A DNA stretch of 64,000 bases from Pedobacter hartonius (GTDB lineage: Bacteria > Bacteroidota > Bacteroidia > Sphingobacteriales > Sphingobacteriaceae). Of this stretch, positions 34,948-44,900 are shown in pieces (the stretch's first letter is position 1; each line of letters begins with the position of its first letter). The notes under the pieces are model-generated. The model was not told the DNA's origin and did not search any database. It saw only the letters and a list, made by a program, of their open reading frames with translations. The translations under genes and the position numbers were made by a program. Location of the stretch: NCBI RefSeq assembly GCF_900107535.1, contig NZ_FNRA01000005.1, forward strand, positions 62,001-126,000, in the 5' to 3' direction.

Positions 34948-35856
34948 TTACAGGTATGGGTTCCCGGGAACTTTTACAGTGTGAAAACCTGCGGCTTCTA
35001 ATTGCAGGATCTCTGCTGCTGTAGGCATTTCTTTATAAATGATCGTGCCTACTGCCTGGCTGCAGATCACTCCAAGCTTAACCAGTGTGTCAAATATCTT
35101 TTTCTTAAACTTCAGTTTGCGGAACTGTTTGTTGTCATCGGTCGCCTTAGCCGTTTCTGCACCTTTAAAATAAAAGTTGGGGTTAATTCTTCTGAAAGCT
35201 ACGAAAGGCAGGTTGATACCGGCTGCCAGCTTCTCAAACTCCCGTTCCGAGACTTTGTAAACAAAATTGCCCACCGGCTCATAGGAAAACCTGTTCTTCC
35301 AGACTTTGCCCACCATCTTATCGCCAATGGCAGCCAGTATATTGGTGATGAACAGCAATGCGGGCATCTTCGAGATTGGGTCTTGTGGTTCAATAATGAC
35401 TACTCCTTTTTTTGCCACCCGCAGCATCTCGTACACTGCCATATAGGGACGGGGGAAGTGGTGGTAAGATTCCTTACACAGCACATAGTCGAAAGTGTTG
35501 TTCTCAAAAGAAAGTTTTTCGGCATTCTCGGCAGAAAAACCAGACACAAAACCTTCTTTGCTGGCTACATCAAGGAAGTCACTGTTGAGGTCGCTTGCAT
35601 GAGCAGTATGGCCGGCACTGTTGGAATGGATATAATGTGCATCCAGTCCATAGGCATCACCTACCGTCAGCCAGCTTAAGCCGGGGGTAACCAGGAGCGG
35701 GTCTACACAGGAAAAAAGTATTTTCTGAAGCCAGTTGTTGATCGTGTTCTGATCTGCATCTTTAAATTTCTGAAAAAAGGCTTTTTTTGACTCCTTAGTA
35801 GGAAAATGTGTATTGTACCACTCTCCGTGTTTATTGTAGCTCTCTTCTTGAAACAT
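34948..35856 (-). CDS. Class I SAM-dependent methyltransferase
   Basis: 302 aa if started at MFQEESYNKHGEWYN (35856); an in-frame ATG at 35907 would add 17 residues. SAM-binding motif I appears as LSWLTVGDAYGLDAHYI near residue 72, then ASDLNSDFLDVA, the Methyltransf_11 stretch AENAEKLSFENNTFDYVLCK, and YHHFPRPYMAVYEMLRVAKKG. Substrate unknown. It ends 35 nt from the convergent LacI gene and lies 119 nt downstream of the CBM9-like gene, so it may share that transcript. Confidence 0.88.
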   Translation of the reverse strand: MFQEESYNKHGEWYNTHFPTKESKKAFFQKFKDADQNTINNWLQKILFSCVDPLLVTPGLSWLTVGDAYGLDAHYIHSNSAGHTAHASDLNSDFLDVASKEGFVSGFSAENAEKLSFENNTFDYVLCKESYHHFPRPYMAVYEMLRVAKKGVVIIEPQDPISKMPALLFITNILAAIGDKMVGKVWKNRFSYEPVGNFVYKVSEREFEKLAAGINLPFVAFRRINPNFYFKGAETAKATDDNKQFRKLKFKKKIFDTLVKLGVICSQAVGTIIYKEMPTAAEILQLEAAGFHTVKVPGNPYL

Positions 35857-35975
35857 CTGATTTCTGTTTGAATATATTGTCCTTGTAGGTGACGAAGATT
35901 TCAGCAAGATTAAAAAAAAATTAGCATAATGGCAAGCAATTTAATTTCGCCTGTGCAGGATTGAAATTTAAAAGC

Positions 35976-36611
35976 TCAGGGCATGAATGACAGGTTCCCG
36001 AAAAATTCGCTCAAATGAAAATTCGGCTCCGGTGCTGCTATGGCAGTCCAGCTGAGGTAATGGGGTTTAGGCAACCCATCGCCGCATTTAAAAAAGTTGC
36101 CCTTCCCATTCATTTTTGACAGCTCCTTCAGCTGGTGATGGATAAATACCTCCAGTGGGATGATCAGCGTAAGCTCCCAGTGGATGAGATTTTCTCCGGT
36201 CATTTTGCTGACCAGGGAGTGCTGCCTGATCTTCAGTATTTTCTCTGCCGGCAGCAGCAGTCTTTCCCTCCCTTCCCCAAAGCCTGCCAGACAGGTGCCG
36301 GCACAGTTAAACTCAAAGTTATAGTAACCCGGTTCCCCCTCAAAGCCGATGAAAAATTCAACACAGCTGTCGTTGTACACGGGGTCATTCGGATGAACAT
36401 AGGTAGACCTCAGCGTCTCCTCTTCTACACTGTATTTGAGGAACACGGCATCATTTCCATGTGCGATGGCGAATGATGCCTCCGGTTTGGGATAAGGTTT
36501 TTGCCAGGGAGTGTGTGTGATGGCATTCCAGGGTTCCACCTTCAGCCTCAGCGCAAGTTCTTCAATGGCCGAATGCCGGCTGTATGGTTGCAAATAGGGG
36601 ATTTCAAGCAT
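35976..36611 (-). CDS. CBM9-like carbohydrate-binding protein without signal peptide
   Basis: 211 aa beta-sandwich of the family-9-like carbohydrate-binding type: ASFAIAHGNDAVFLKYSV, YVHPNDPVYNDSCVEFFIGF, YYNFEFNCAGTCLAGFG, and WELTLIIPLEVF. The N-terminus (MLEIPYLQPYSRHS) has no signal sequence, so it seems cytoplasmic. It is translationally coupled to the preceding beta-helix gene (stop and start overlap as TAATG). Confidence 0.85.
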   Translation of the reverse strand: MLEIPYLQPYSRHSAIEELALRLKVEPWNAITHTPWQKPYPKPEASFAIAHGNDAVFLKYSVEEETLRSTYVHPNDPVYNDSCVEFFIGFEGEPGYYNFEFNCAGTCLAGFGEGRERLLLPAEKILKIRQHSLVSKMTGENLIHWELTLIIPLEVFIHHQLKELSKMNGKGNFFKCGDGLPKPHYLSWTAIAAPEPNFHLSEFFGNLSFMP

Positions 36612-38791
36612 TATCCTGCCTTATGTTTTTGATGATCCGGGCGGTAGCCAATCTTTTTTAAAGGGATAGCCCTGAATCCGGGGATCTTTTTCCATACTTC
36701 AGATTTTCTGCTCAGGCGGAAATCTTTTTCGGTATAATCTTTAAATCCGGGATCTTTTTTTGTCTCGTAATTATCATTCAGATAGGGCAGCCATTCTGGC
36801 TGGCCTTCTGCAACCTGCTGTATGTTCACCAGCAGGTTCCTGGAAAAGGTGTTCCGTTTAGGGCTTGCAGGATCATCCTCCCAGTATTTCGCCAGGTTTG
36901 GGTACTGTACCGAATAGGGTGCCTGTTTAAAATTTACGGCTTCCAGCCGCTGCTGGTAGAGGCCGTCTTTCAGCAGCATGGCCCTGGCCCAGTTCTTCAG
37001 CCTGTCATCTATATGCGCTGCAAATTTTGTGTAGATAAAGATATTGTTGGTATAGACATTGTCCCTTCCGCCGCCAATAAACCCGGCCACGGTGCCGGCC
37101 TTGTAAAAAATATTATCATATACCTGCATTCCGCAGGCGCCGTCATCATGGTAAATAGCCATGGTCTTGTGTTCGCCGCCGATGTCATGAAAGTAATTAT
37201 ACCGGGTTACGTTTCCCAGTTCTGAAGGGTTACGCCCGAAATATAAGGCGCCCATGTCATCGGCATCTGTATCCAGGTGGTGCAGGTTATTGTATTCGAT
37301 CAGGTGGTTGTTCCCGTGCAGGAATATGCCTACCGATGGAGAGTTATAAACATCGCAATGTGAAATACGGTTGCCCACTCCGGTGATCCATATGCCTGGC
37401 CTGTAGGTCTTTTCGATTCTGGTAAAATCATGCACCTTACAGTTATCAACATAGTTATCCCCAGGTTCCAGCGTAAGGCGGTTTCCTCCGCTCATATAGA
37501 TACCGCCGCTGCCGGTATTGAATATTTCGCAGTTGATGATCCCGTTTTTTGTTCCCGCTTCCCTGTCGAACGTGCTGTGTTCATACACATACTGAACAAT
37601 ATTTCCTGCCGTTCTTGAAGCCGGTGTTCCGCCGGCATTTGATGTGGGGTCTTCAGGCTGAATGCCCTTGCCCATATAGATGGCCATCATGCCGAGGTTT
37701 GAAAATGTACAGCCGTCGATCAGCACACCTGTTGTGCGTTCCATCGAAATTCCCATTCCCCTGCTGCAGCTGAAATCAATGTTTTTAAGGCTGACGTTGC
37801 TGATGCCTTCCATGGCCATCATTGGTGTTTCCAATACTGATATCTCTACTTTTTTCAGCGAATCCGGCGGCATGAAATACAGCATTTTGCTTTCTACATC
37901 TACATAGTATTCACCGGGGAGGTCAATTTCTTCAGGCAGGTTATAGGCGTACCAGGCACGCCAGGGTTTACCGTTCCCAAAACCATAATAAGAAGGGGTT
38001 TGCGTGCTGATAACGGATTTAATGGTATCTATGCTTTTCAGCTGTGCGGCATCATCGGCATATCCCCACATAAAGTACCCTGCGATCCATGCCTTGCCGG
38101 GATTCTTCCATCTGGAAGGTCTTTTGGTAGCTGCGTACGTAAATTTTCCGCCACGGTTACTTTTATCTCCCCATCGGGGGATGGAACCTGTATCGAGTAC
38201 AGACTTGATCAGCACTGTGCCTTCATTTGGCCAGCGGGCAAGCGTTCCTGGTTTGCTGTTTACAAAGATCTCCAGCCATGACGGAGCCATGGGCCTGGAA
38301 AAGCCAAAAGCATGCAGCTTCCCGGTGTTGGTAATACCTGCATCTGTCAGGCTGATCTGGCGGATGCGGCTACGGGCCTCCGGCAGAAAACGGGCCGCCA
38401 GGTTTTTGTCTGACACAGGTTTGAGCAATTCAGGGGCAATGATGCTGCCGCCATGTAAAACAGCTTTTTCTTTTTTATACGCAACTATCGTTAAAGGGAC
38501 AGAAGAATTCCAGGTTTTGCCTTGCACCACTTCCAGTGTACGGTCCAGAAAATAGGTTCCTTCACGCAGCAGGATCTCCATTGACCTGGGGTTTTTGCGG
38601 CTGACTTTTTCTGCCATTTCCAATGCTGCGGAAATGGTGTTCAGAGGATCTTTTTTGCTTCCTGAAGCGTTGGCACTTCCCCCGGGGGAAACGAAGATCC
38701 TGGTGACGCCCTGCGCAGCAGCTGTTGAAAAACTAGTGTTTGACAACAGCATGCACAGCAACCCAAAACTAAAAAAAAGGCCTTTTTTCAT
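36611..38791 (-). CDS. Right-handed parallel beta-helix protein, GH141-like
   Basis: 726 aa with signal peptide (about 1-27, ending STAAAQ). Begins like pectate-lyase-fold enzymes (RIFVSPGGSANASGSKKDPL, then ILLREGTYFLDRTL) and runs as a beta-helix with repeated N/D-G-I/V turns (IDGCTFSNLG, NHLIEYNNLHHLDTDADDMG). The stretch YNLPEEIDLPGEYYVD and the following LYFMPP resemble GH141, a family with alpha-L-fucosidase and xylanase members including a rhamnogalacturonan-II enzyme of Bacteroides; this is by memory of family motifs. Exported, likely periplasmic. Confidence 0.75.
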   Translation of the reverse strand: MKKGLFFSFGLLCMLLSNTSFSTAAAQGVTRIFVSPGGSANASGSKKDPLNTISAALEMAEKVSRKNPRSMEILLREGTYFLDRTLEVVQGKTWNSSVPLTIVAYKKEKAVLHGGSIIAPELLKPVSDKNLAARFLPEARSRIRQISLTDAGITNTGKLHAFGFSRPMAPSWLEIFVNSKPGTLARWPNEGTVLIKSVLDTGSIPRWGDKSNRGGKFTYAATKRPSRWKNPGKAWIAGYFMWGYADDAAQLKSIDTIKSVISTQTPSYYGFGNGKPWRAWYAYNLPEEIDLPGEYYVDVESKMLYFMPPDSLKKVEISVLETPMMAMEGISNVSLKNIDFSCSRGMGISMERTTGVLIDGCTFSNLGMMAIYMGKGIQPEDPTSNAGGTPASRTAGNIVQYVYEHSTFDREAGTKNGIINCEIFNTGSGGIYMSGGNRLTLEPGDNYVDNCKVHDFTRIEKTYRPGIWITGVGNRISHCDVYNSPSVGIFLHGNNHLIEYNNLHHLDTDADDMGALYFGRNPSELGNVTRYNYFHDIGGEHKTMAIYHDDGACGMQVYDNIFYKAGTVAGFIGGGRDNVYTNNIFIYTKFAAHIDDRLKNWARAMLLKDGLYQQRLEAVNFKQAPYSVQYPNLAKYWEDDPASPKRNTFSRNLLVNIQQVAEGQPEWLPYLNDNYETKKDPGFKDYTEKDFRLSRKSEVWKKIPGFRAIPLKKIGYRPDHQKHKAG

Positions 38792-38831
38792 CTATTCTTC
38801 TATTTTTTTCAGTGGTTAGATGGAGCCTTTG

Positions 38832-38880
38832 ATGATTAAAATAATTATTGCCCTGTGTGCTTAATCATTATTTTAATCAT
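38832..38880 (-). repeat. AT-rich 18-bp inverted repeat between two hydrolase genes
   Basis: ATGATTAAAATAATTATT and, 13 nt later, the inverted AATCATTATTTTAATCAT pair at 17 of 18 positions. It lies between the stop of the DUF6067-like gene and the start of the GH141-like gene, with no T-run on the minus strand that would mark a classical terminator. Confidence 0.75.
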
Positions 38881-38893
38881 GCCGGGTTCATCT

Positions 38894-41596
38894 CTATTTC
38901 CTTTTCAAGACGATCAGAAATCCTTTTTCAGACTCCAGTGTAATCTCATTTTTCACATTGATGGATTTTTTCTCCTGAAATTCAGTGATCTCAGGAATTT
39001 CTGCGGTTACCTCGTCAGGCGACAGGCCCAGAGCTCTCCAGTCAATCTTTAAGCGGCATTTCTGCTCTTTACTGGTCCAGTTGGCCAGGGCAATGATCAC
39101 TTCGTCTTTTCCCTTGTAGATGCTGACCTCAGTTTCGGGGTTATCGGTTTTAACCGGACTTGTGGGGTTCCAGAAGCCGATCATTTCTTTTTTATCGATG
39201 TGGTACTCGTCCCAGAATTTCCAGAGGTATTCCGGAGAGGTAGACCTGTACCATCCCAGCCTGTTGGTGATCCCGAAGGTCATGCCACGCCATTTGTTTC
39301 CACCTTTGTTTAACATCTGGGAAGTCAGCCCGAAAGGAATACCGCTGACCTCGATCAGCCAGTAATCTGACGACCGGTTATAGTCGCGCGCTTCACCCAC
39401 CCAGAGCTGGTCGATAAACGACAGCATATCCATGTAGAGGTTGAGTGATGATGCCCATTTTGCATATTTATTGTAATGGTTCCAGGTATGCATATCGATC
39501 TTTGCACCCGGGCGCTCCCGGTCCAGCACTTTCCGTGTTCTCTTCATTGTCTCCCGGTCCAGCGCCAGGTCGTCCATATAGATGCCGTCAATCTTCAGGT
39601 TTTTGCCCATCCAGTCCAGCCCTTCGAGGAAGAAATTGTTCAGCCTTGAATCAGGGGTAGTTAAAATGGCAAGATCCTGTCGTCCTTTATATTTTCCGGC
39701 AGTAAACGTTGCCACCCATCCGGGGATAAAGTTCTCCTTCAGGTTTTCGCCCAGCCAGGGGTGCACGCCTTTTGGGTTAACGAGCGACCGTGTAGCCATT
39801 CCCGGTCCCGGGTACAGGATCTCATTGTCCAGTGCGCGCATGGCCCAGAGCTCGGGCGCGTTTACGGTGAGCTCGCGGGTGGTATAGTAGATTTTGGTTT
39901 GCAGGCCATTTACATGGGAACTGTCAATGAAGGCCTTCAGATCGGGAACATTTTCTTCATGGAAAGGATAGTCAATGAAAGGGTAAATGTCTTTTTTATG
40001 ATGGACTACCACGATGTTGGCACCTTTCTCTTTGGCTACTTTGATGAAGTTTAAGCTGGTATCAATGTCGGAGTGGTAATAGCGGTCGTTAAACAGGATG
40101 TTTTTGTTGATTGTTTTAAACGGCGTAATTAGCAATTCGAAATCGAATTCATAGGTCTCGCCTTTTTGCAGGTTGCGTTTGCCGGAAAAGGCTTTGATCA
40201 GTACAGCATTATCTACCGTGCCGATGTCTACACCGCCGGTATGGTTATTTCCCCATGATTCCGGTTCCCTGAGCGGGCCAAAAGGGTAATAGATGTTCAC
40301 CAGCTGGCGATGGTAGTTTTTACCTTTCAGTTTGACCTTCAGGCCTCCGTTTACTGCGCCCATCCAGACTTCGTCCTGGTGTTTTTCCAGCACATCCCAC
40401 TTCCAGTGCCAGTCCTTGGGTGAAAAGCCACCTTCTTTGTCCAGTCCCATCATATAGGTTGCTTTCTCCGGGCGCATAGGGATTTCAAGCCTGATGTCAT
40501 CAACAGCAGTGTTTTTCAAAGGAGTAACTACCGCGCTGTAGCCAATAAATCCGTCATATTCGGCACGGCCCTTTAAGGTAATCACTACATCGGCATTACT
40601 GAATTTCGTTTCCCAGCTGGTTGCTCCGGGCAGGTGATCCGTAAAATGCGTGGGGCCTATTTTAAATTTCATCGGGCTGCCGTTTTGCGCGACAATAAAC
40701 TGCAGCGCTTTAGCAATTACCGGCTGTCCTTCGGGAAGTATCTTCTCATTATTCAGGTCGAAATACGTCTCTATGCTTTCTGGCAGACCCGTTTCAGCAA
40801 GTTTTATGGTGCGGCCGAGAATAGAGATGGTTTTCTGGTTCCTGACCACTTGCTGGTATCCGGTAGTAATATCATCGTCAAGCCCTATTTTAGAATTGAG
40901 CCATGCCAGGCGCGACAAAGAGTTCTGGTCATTGTATCCGCGGTTTTCAACAACTTCCCCGCTTACGTTTAAGTTAACCGCGACCAACGTAGCAGGCAAC
41001 CCTTCGGGTTTAATTTCAATTGTGCCTTTAAAGGCTCCTTTGGCGCTCTCCGGTATTTGTATGCCGAACCATAAAGGCAGTACCTTTTTTGCACCCAGGT
41101 TCAGGTCCTTCGTAAATTCATCACCCTTGAAAGAAATGCCTCCGCTATTGAAGCAAGTCACATCTTTAAGCAACGTTCCGCCGGTACCCTTCAGCGGCGT
41201 AAATTTAACCCTGATATTTTTTAGCGGCTGATTGGATGCGTACACACCCACCTGGAAAACAAAGTATTCTCCTGGTTTTGCCTGGTCTGAAAACGTTTCT
41301 GATTGTTCAGACGAATAGGAAAGCCACTTTTCCGGAAGGCCATCCAGCAGCCTGATCGAATTTTTCCTGCTTTCAGGGAATGTAAAGTACTTTTTTGCAG
41401 GAAACTTTTTCAGATAGGCATCAACACCTGCTCGTTTAGCCATTACAGACATGATTGTGGGGCGTAATCCGATGTCACCCGTTAATTCCGTTTGCCTGAT
41501 GGCATCTACATCGATGGCATGGGTAAGTTTGTCCTTGTTCTGTGCGTAACTAAATGCATTGAGCAGGATCAAACTTAATGGTAAGAGCTTTTTCAT
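38894..41596 (-). CDS. DUF6067-like putative glycoside hydrolase, exported
   Basis: 900 aa with signal peptide MKKLLPLSLILLNAFSYAQ. N-terminal beta-rich part (about 80-510) including WLSYSSEQSETFSDQAKPGE, then a TIM-barrel-like region (about 510-820) with YYHSDIDTSLNFIKVAKEKG, DGIYMDDLALDRETMKRTRK and DMHTWNHYNKYAKWASSLNL, and a C-terminal beta domain. The acidic MDDLALDR stretch is a candidate catalytic strand end. I assign it to the DUF6067/glycoside-hydrolase-domain group; its specificity is unknown. Divergent from the SusC 2 operon. Confidence 0.75.
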   Translation of the reverse strand: MKKLLPLSLILLNAFSYAQNKDKLTHAIDVDAIRQTELTGDIGLRPTIMSVMAKRAGVDAYLKKFPAKKYFTFPESRKNSIRLLDGLPEKWLSYSSEQSETFSDQAKPGEYFVFQVGVYASNQPLKNIRVKFTPLKGTGGTLLKDVTCFNSGGISFKGDEFTKDLNLGAKKVLPLWFGIQIPESAKGAFKGTIEIKPEGLPATLVAVNLNVSGEVVENRGYNDQNSLSRLAWLNSKIGLDDDITTGYQQVVRNQKTISILGRTIKLAETGLPESIETYFDLNNEKILPEGQPVIAKALQFIVAQNGSPMKFKIGPTHFTDHLPGATSWETKFSNADVVITLKGRAEYDGFIGYSAVVTPLKNTAVDDIRLEIPMRPEKATYMMGLDKEGGFSPKDWHWKWDVLEKHQDEVWMGAVNGGLKVKLKGKNYHRQLVNIYYPFGPLREPESWGNNHTGGVDIGTVDNAVLIKAFSGKRNLQKGETYEFDFELLITPFKTINKNILFNDRYYHSDIDTSLNFIKVAKEKGANIVVVHHKKDIYPFIDYPFHEENVPDLKAFIDSSHVNGLQTKIYYTTRELTVNAPELWAMRALDNEILYPGPGMATRSLVNPKGVHPWLGENLKENFIPGWVATFTAGKYKGRQDLAILTTPDSRLNNFFLEGLDWMGKNLKIDGIYMDDLALDRETMKRTRKVLDRERPGAKIDMHTWNHYNKYAKWASSLNLYMDMLSFIDQLWVGEARDYNRSSDYWLIEVSGIPFGLTSQMLNKGGNKWRGMTFGITNRLGWYRSTSPEYLWKFWDEYHIDKKEMIGFWNPTSPVKTDNPETEVSIYKGKDEVIIALANWTSKEQKCRLKIDWRALGLSPDEVTAEIPEITEFQEKKSINVKNEITLESEKGFLIVLKRK

Positions 41597-41767
41597 AGAA
41601 ACGGTTGTTAAAGAGTGATTCTTTTAGTTTATTTCTTATTCAGCAACGGAAATGATCGTTCGAATACAATTTATATGTGGTTTTTTTACTCCATGTCAGC
41701 GGTTTTGCATTGCGTACTGCCAAACTTAAAAAAAAAATTAGGATTTATAAAAAAATAATTATAAAAT

Positions 41768-41781
41768 TGTGTTCGCACACA
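41768..41781. promoter_or_regulatory. TGTGTWCGCACACA palindrome, copy 2
   Basis: TGTGTTCGCACACA differs from the copy at 33646 by one base at the position that is not part of the arms. Its centre lies about 57 bp upstream of the predicted SusC 2 transcription start. Confidence 0.65.
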
Positions 41782-41796
41782 GTGCTTCTAAAATAC

Positions 41797-41825
41797 TTTG
41801 TGCGCGGCACCAAATATTATTTTTG
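41797..41825 (+). promoter_or_regulatory. Candidate promoter of the SusC 2 operon
   Basis: TTTG at 41797-41800, 17 bp spacer, TATTTTTG at 41818-41825: both boxes and spacing fit the Bacteroidota -33/-7 consensus. The start would be near 41832, leaving a leader of about 76 nt. Confidence 0.6.
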
Positions 41826-41907
41826 TATCCGAGCACTAAGCCCTGTTGAACAAGAACCATCCAACCGAACATCACCAAAATCAACCAACAACCTAAACAA
41901 ATTATGT

Positions 41908-44900
41908 ATGATGAAAAATCGACTCATTTATTCCTGCTCTTCCAAGTTAAGGACTGGAAAAATTGTGCTGACCACACTCCTGTTGCTGCTCTGCTCTGCG
42001 CTGAATCAGGATTTGCTGGCAGCAGTTAAACACGCACCTATTACCATTACCGGTAAGGTGACCGACAGCAGGGGCGAAACACTGATTGGTGTGAGTGTCA
42101 GGAGTTCTGCGGGCCCTGCTGCGGTTACTGATGCAAAAGGTGTGTATACCCTGAGAACTGAAGATAATGCTACGCTGACTTTCAGCTATATTGGCTATGC
42201 TCCCCAGGAAGTAAAGGTGAGCGGGCGTGCCGTCATCAATATTAACCTGTCTGAAAATGCCAGTCAGCTGAATGATGTGGTTGTAGTAGGTTACGGAACG
42301 CAAAAAAGAAAAGATGTAACCGGCGCGGTAACTACTATCCGTCTGGAAGACAGCCCTAAATCCTCCGTACCCTATGTCAACGCACTTGAGGCCCTGCAGG
42401 GAACATCGGGTATCAACGTTGGCCCTTCTACAAGCGCGGGTGCAAACCCGAATATCGTTGTAAGGGGGCAGAATTCGGTAAACGCGAATACCTCACCTTT
42501 AATTGTACTGGACGGAGTGATCTATAACGGGAACCTGAATGAGATCAATATGAATGATATTGCCACTTATGACATCCTGAAAGATGCAAGTTCAGCGGCT
42601 ATTTACGGATCTAAGTCTGCAAACGGTGTGGTGCTAATCACCACTAAACGTGGCAGGACTGATGCGCCGACAATTAACTTCAGTACCTATTATGGGATAC
42701 AGAACGCTACCCGCATACCGGAAATGCGTACTGGTGAAGATTTCCTGCAATGGAGGAAAGACAACATGTCAATCAGGGGTCAGGACATTACTGATATCAC
42801 CAAGGTACTGACACCATTGGAGCTGAAAGCCTATAACGAAGGTCATAACATGGACTGGATAGACGAGGTGATGCAATATGCGCCGATTCAGAATTATCAG
42901 GTAAGTATCTCCGGTAAAACAGATAAGATGAACTATTACTTTTCCGGCGGTTACCTGGATCAGAAAGGGATCATATACAATGACAAGTTCAAAAAACCGA
43001 ATTTTACGCTGAAGCTGGAAAATAATATTACCGACTGGCTGTCATACGGAGCCACGGGTTATTATTCTTCGACGGATTATTCGGGCGTTTCACCAAATCT
43101 GTATATGGCTACCTATTTGTCGCCTTTCAGTTATAAATACGTTGATGGAACAAATGACCAGCTGCTGCAAAGGTATCCTGCGGGGAATACTTCATTATTT
43201 AATCCTTTCTGGGGTAATGGTACAGTAACTACTCAGGGCTATTATGATGACAACCTGGAAAGATCGAACAGCATCAGGGGTACGGGATTTCTGAATGCAA
43301 AGATCCCTTTTATCAAAGGTCTGAACTTCAGGTTTGACGTTACCGGTAACCGCGCAAATGCAAAGCTCGCCTCTTTCCACCATGAAGGTGCCGAGGTGAA
43401 TACGCTGGTGCCTGCAGAAATTGCCAATCCGCTGCAGTTCTTATCAAAAGCGAACGGATCAATGTCTGCTACATCCAGCTCCAACTGGCTGATTAACAAT
43501 TTGCTGAGTTATACGCATTCTTTTGGCAAGCATAATATAGATGCACTGGCAGGTTATACACGCGACTATACCCGTATAGAAAGCCTTGCTGTCAGCGGCT
43601 CGGATTTTGCTGCTTTTGGTACCACCTCGCTGGGCTACAATGGCCTTTATAAAGCCACTACACAAACGATCCTCAATGGTGCAACTACCAGTCTCATCAA
43701 TGAGCCAGGTAATACCGGTGGTTATTCCAAATACCAGAACGTAGGTTATATCGGAAGGTTAAATTATAATTACGCTCAAAAATACTATGCTACCCTGAAT
43801 ATTAGAAGAGACGGATATTCGGCTTTTTCAGAGGGTAATAAATTTGGCTGGTTTCCCGGCGGATCAGTAGCCTGGGCTTTAAGTGAAGAGAATTTCATGA
43901 AGAGCTTAACTTTTATCAATTACCTGAAAGTAAGAGCTTCATATGGTAAAACCGGTAATCAGGGAATATCCCCTTACGCTACTCAGGCACTGATCGGATC
44001 AGGATATACTGTATTCGGAAGTACCAGTACCGCTTATAGCACACCATCTTCTATCGCCAACAACACACTAACCTGGGAAAAAACAGCTGCCCTTAACTTT
44101 GGTCTGGACTTTAGCTTATTCGATAACCGCCTGTCTGGTAATATCGATGTATACAAAAGTAAAACCACTGATCAGCTGCTTACCCGCTATATCCCAATCT
44201 TTACAGGGTTCCAGACCGTCAATGCAAATATAGGCGAGGTACAGAATAAAGGTATCGAGATCACCTTTAACTCGGTAAACCTGAAAACAGATGGCGGTTT
44301 CAGATGGGAATCCGGTTACAACTTCTGGCTGAACAGAAATAAACTGGTACACTTATACGGGCTGGATGTAAATAAAGACGGTAAGGAAGATGATGACATC
44401 GACAACTCTTTATTTATCGGAAAATCACTGGGCGCCATTTATGACTATACCGTTGATGGTGTGGTACAAAGCTCTGATACAGAGTATATGAACAAGTATA
44501 AAACAGCCACAGGGACAAATATATTTGTACCGGGTGACCTCAAGATCCGTGATCTGAACGGCGATGGGGTAATTGATCCTAAGGACAGATCTGTGATCGG
44601 TTATGGAAAAGAGAATTACAATATGAACTTATCCAATACGTTCACGTATAAAAACTTTCAGCTGTTCTTTAGCATCAACGCTATAATTGGTGGCGGTAAG
44701 GACAATTTTTTTATGTCTACCAACATTCGGGGACTTGATCCGGGTGCAGTTTTGCCTACAGTGGCAAACTGGCTGAACAAGGAATACTGGACGCCTGCGC
44801 ACGAAAGTACAACTACAGTAAGACCAAATTATGCCAATACTTTCTCCTATGGCTTCTATCAGTCGAGAACCTTTGCAAGGCTGCAGAATGCGTCCCTGAG

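Larger units (their letters stand above)
41597..41907. other. Divergent regulatory region before the SusC 2 operon
   Basis: 311 bp between the DUF6067-like gene and SusC 2. It holds the TGTGTTCGCACACA palindrome (41768-41781) and a well-spaced promoter (41797-41825). The minus-strand promoter for the DUF6067-like gene was not recognised. Confidence 0.6.

Noticed and set aside
41797..41812. GTGC-GCG-GCAC inverted repeat near the SusC 2 promoter
   Set aside because: Arms of 4 bp are likely by chance and it does not match the two related palindromes.
41677..41907. N-terminal extension of SusC 2
   Set aside because: The extension crosses the TGTGTTCGCACACA palindrome and the predicted promoter, and it has no signal character.
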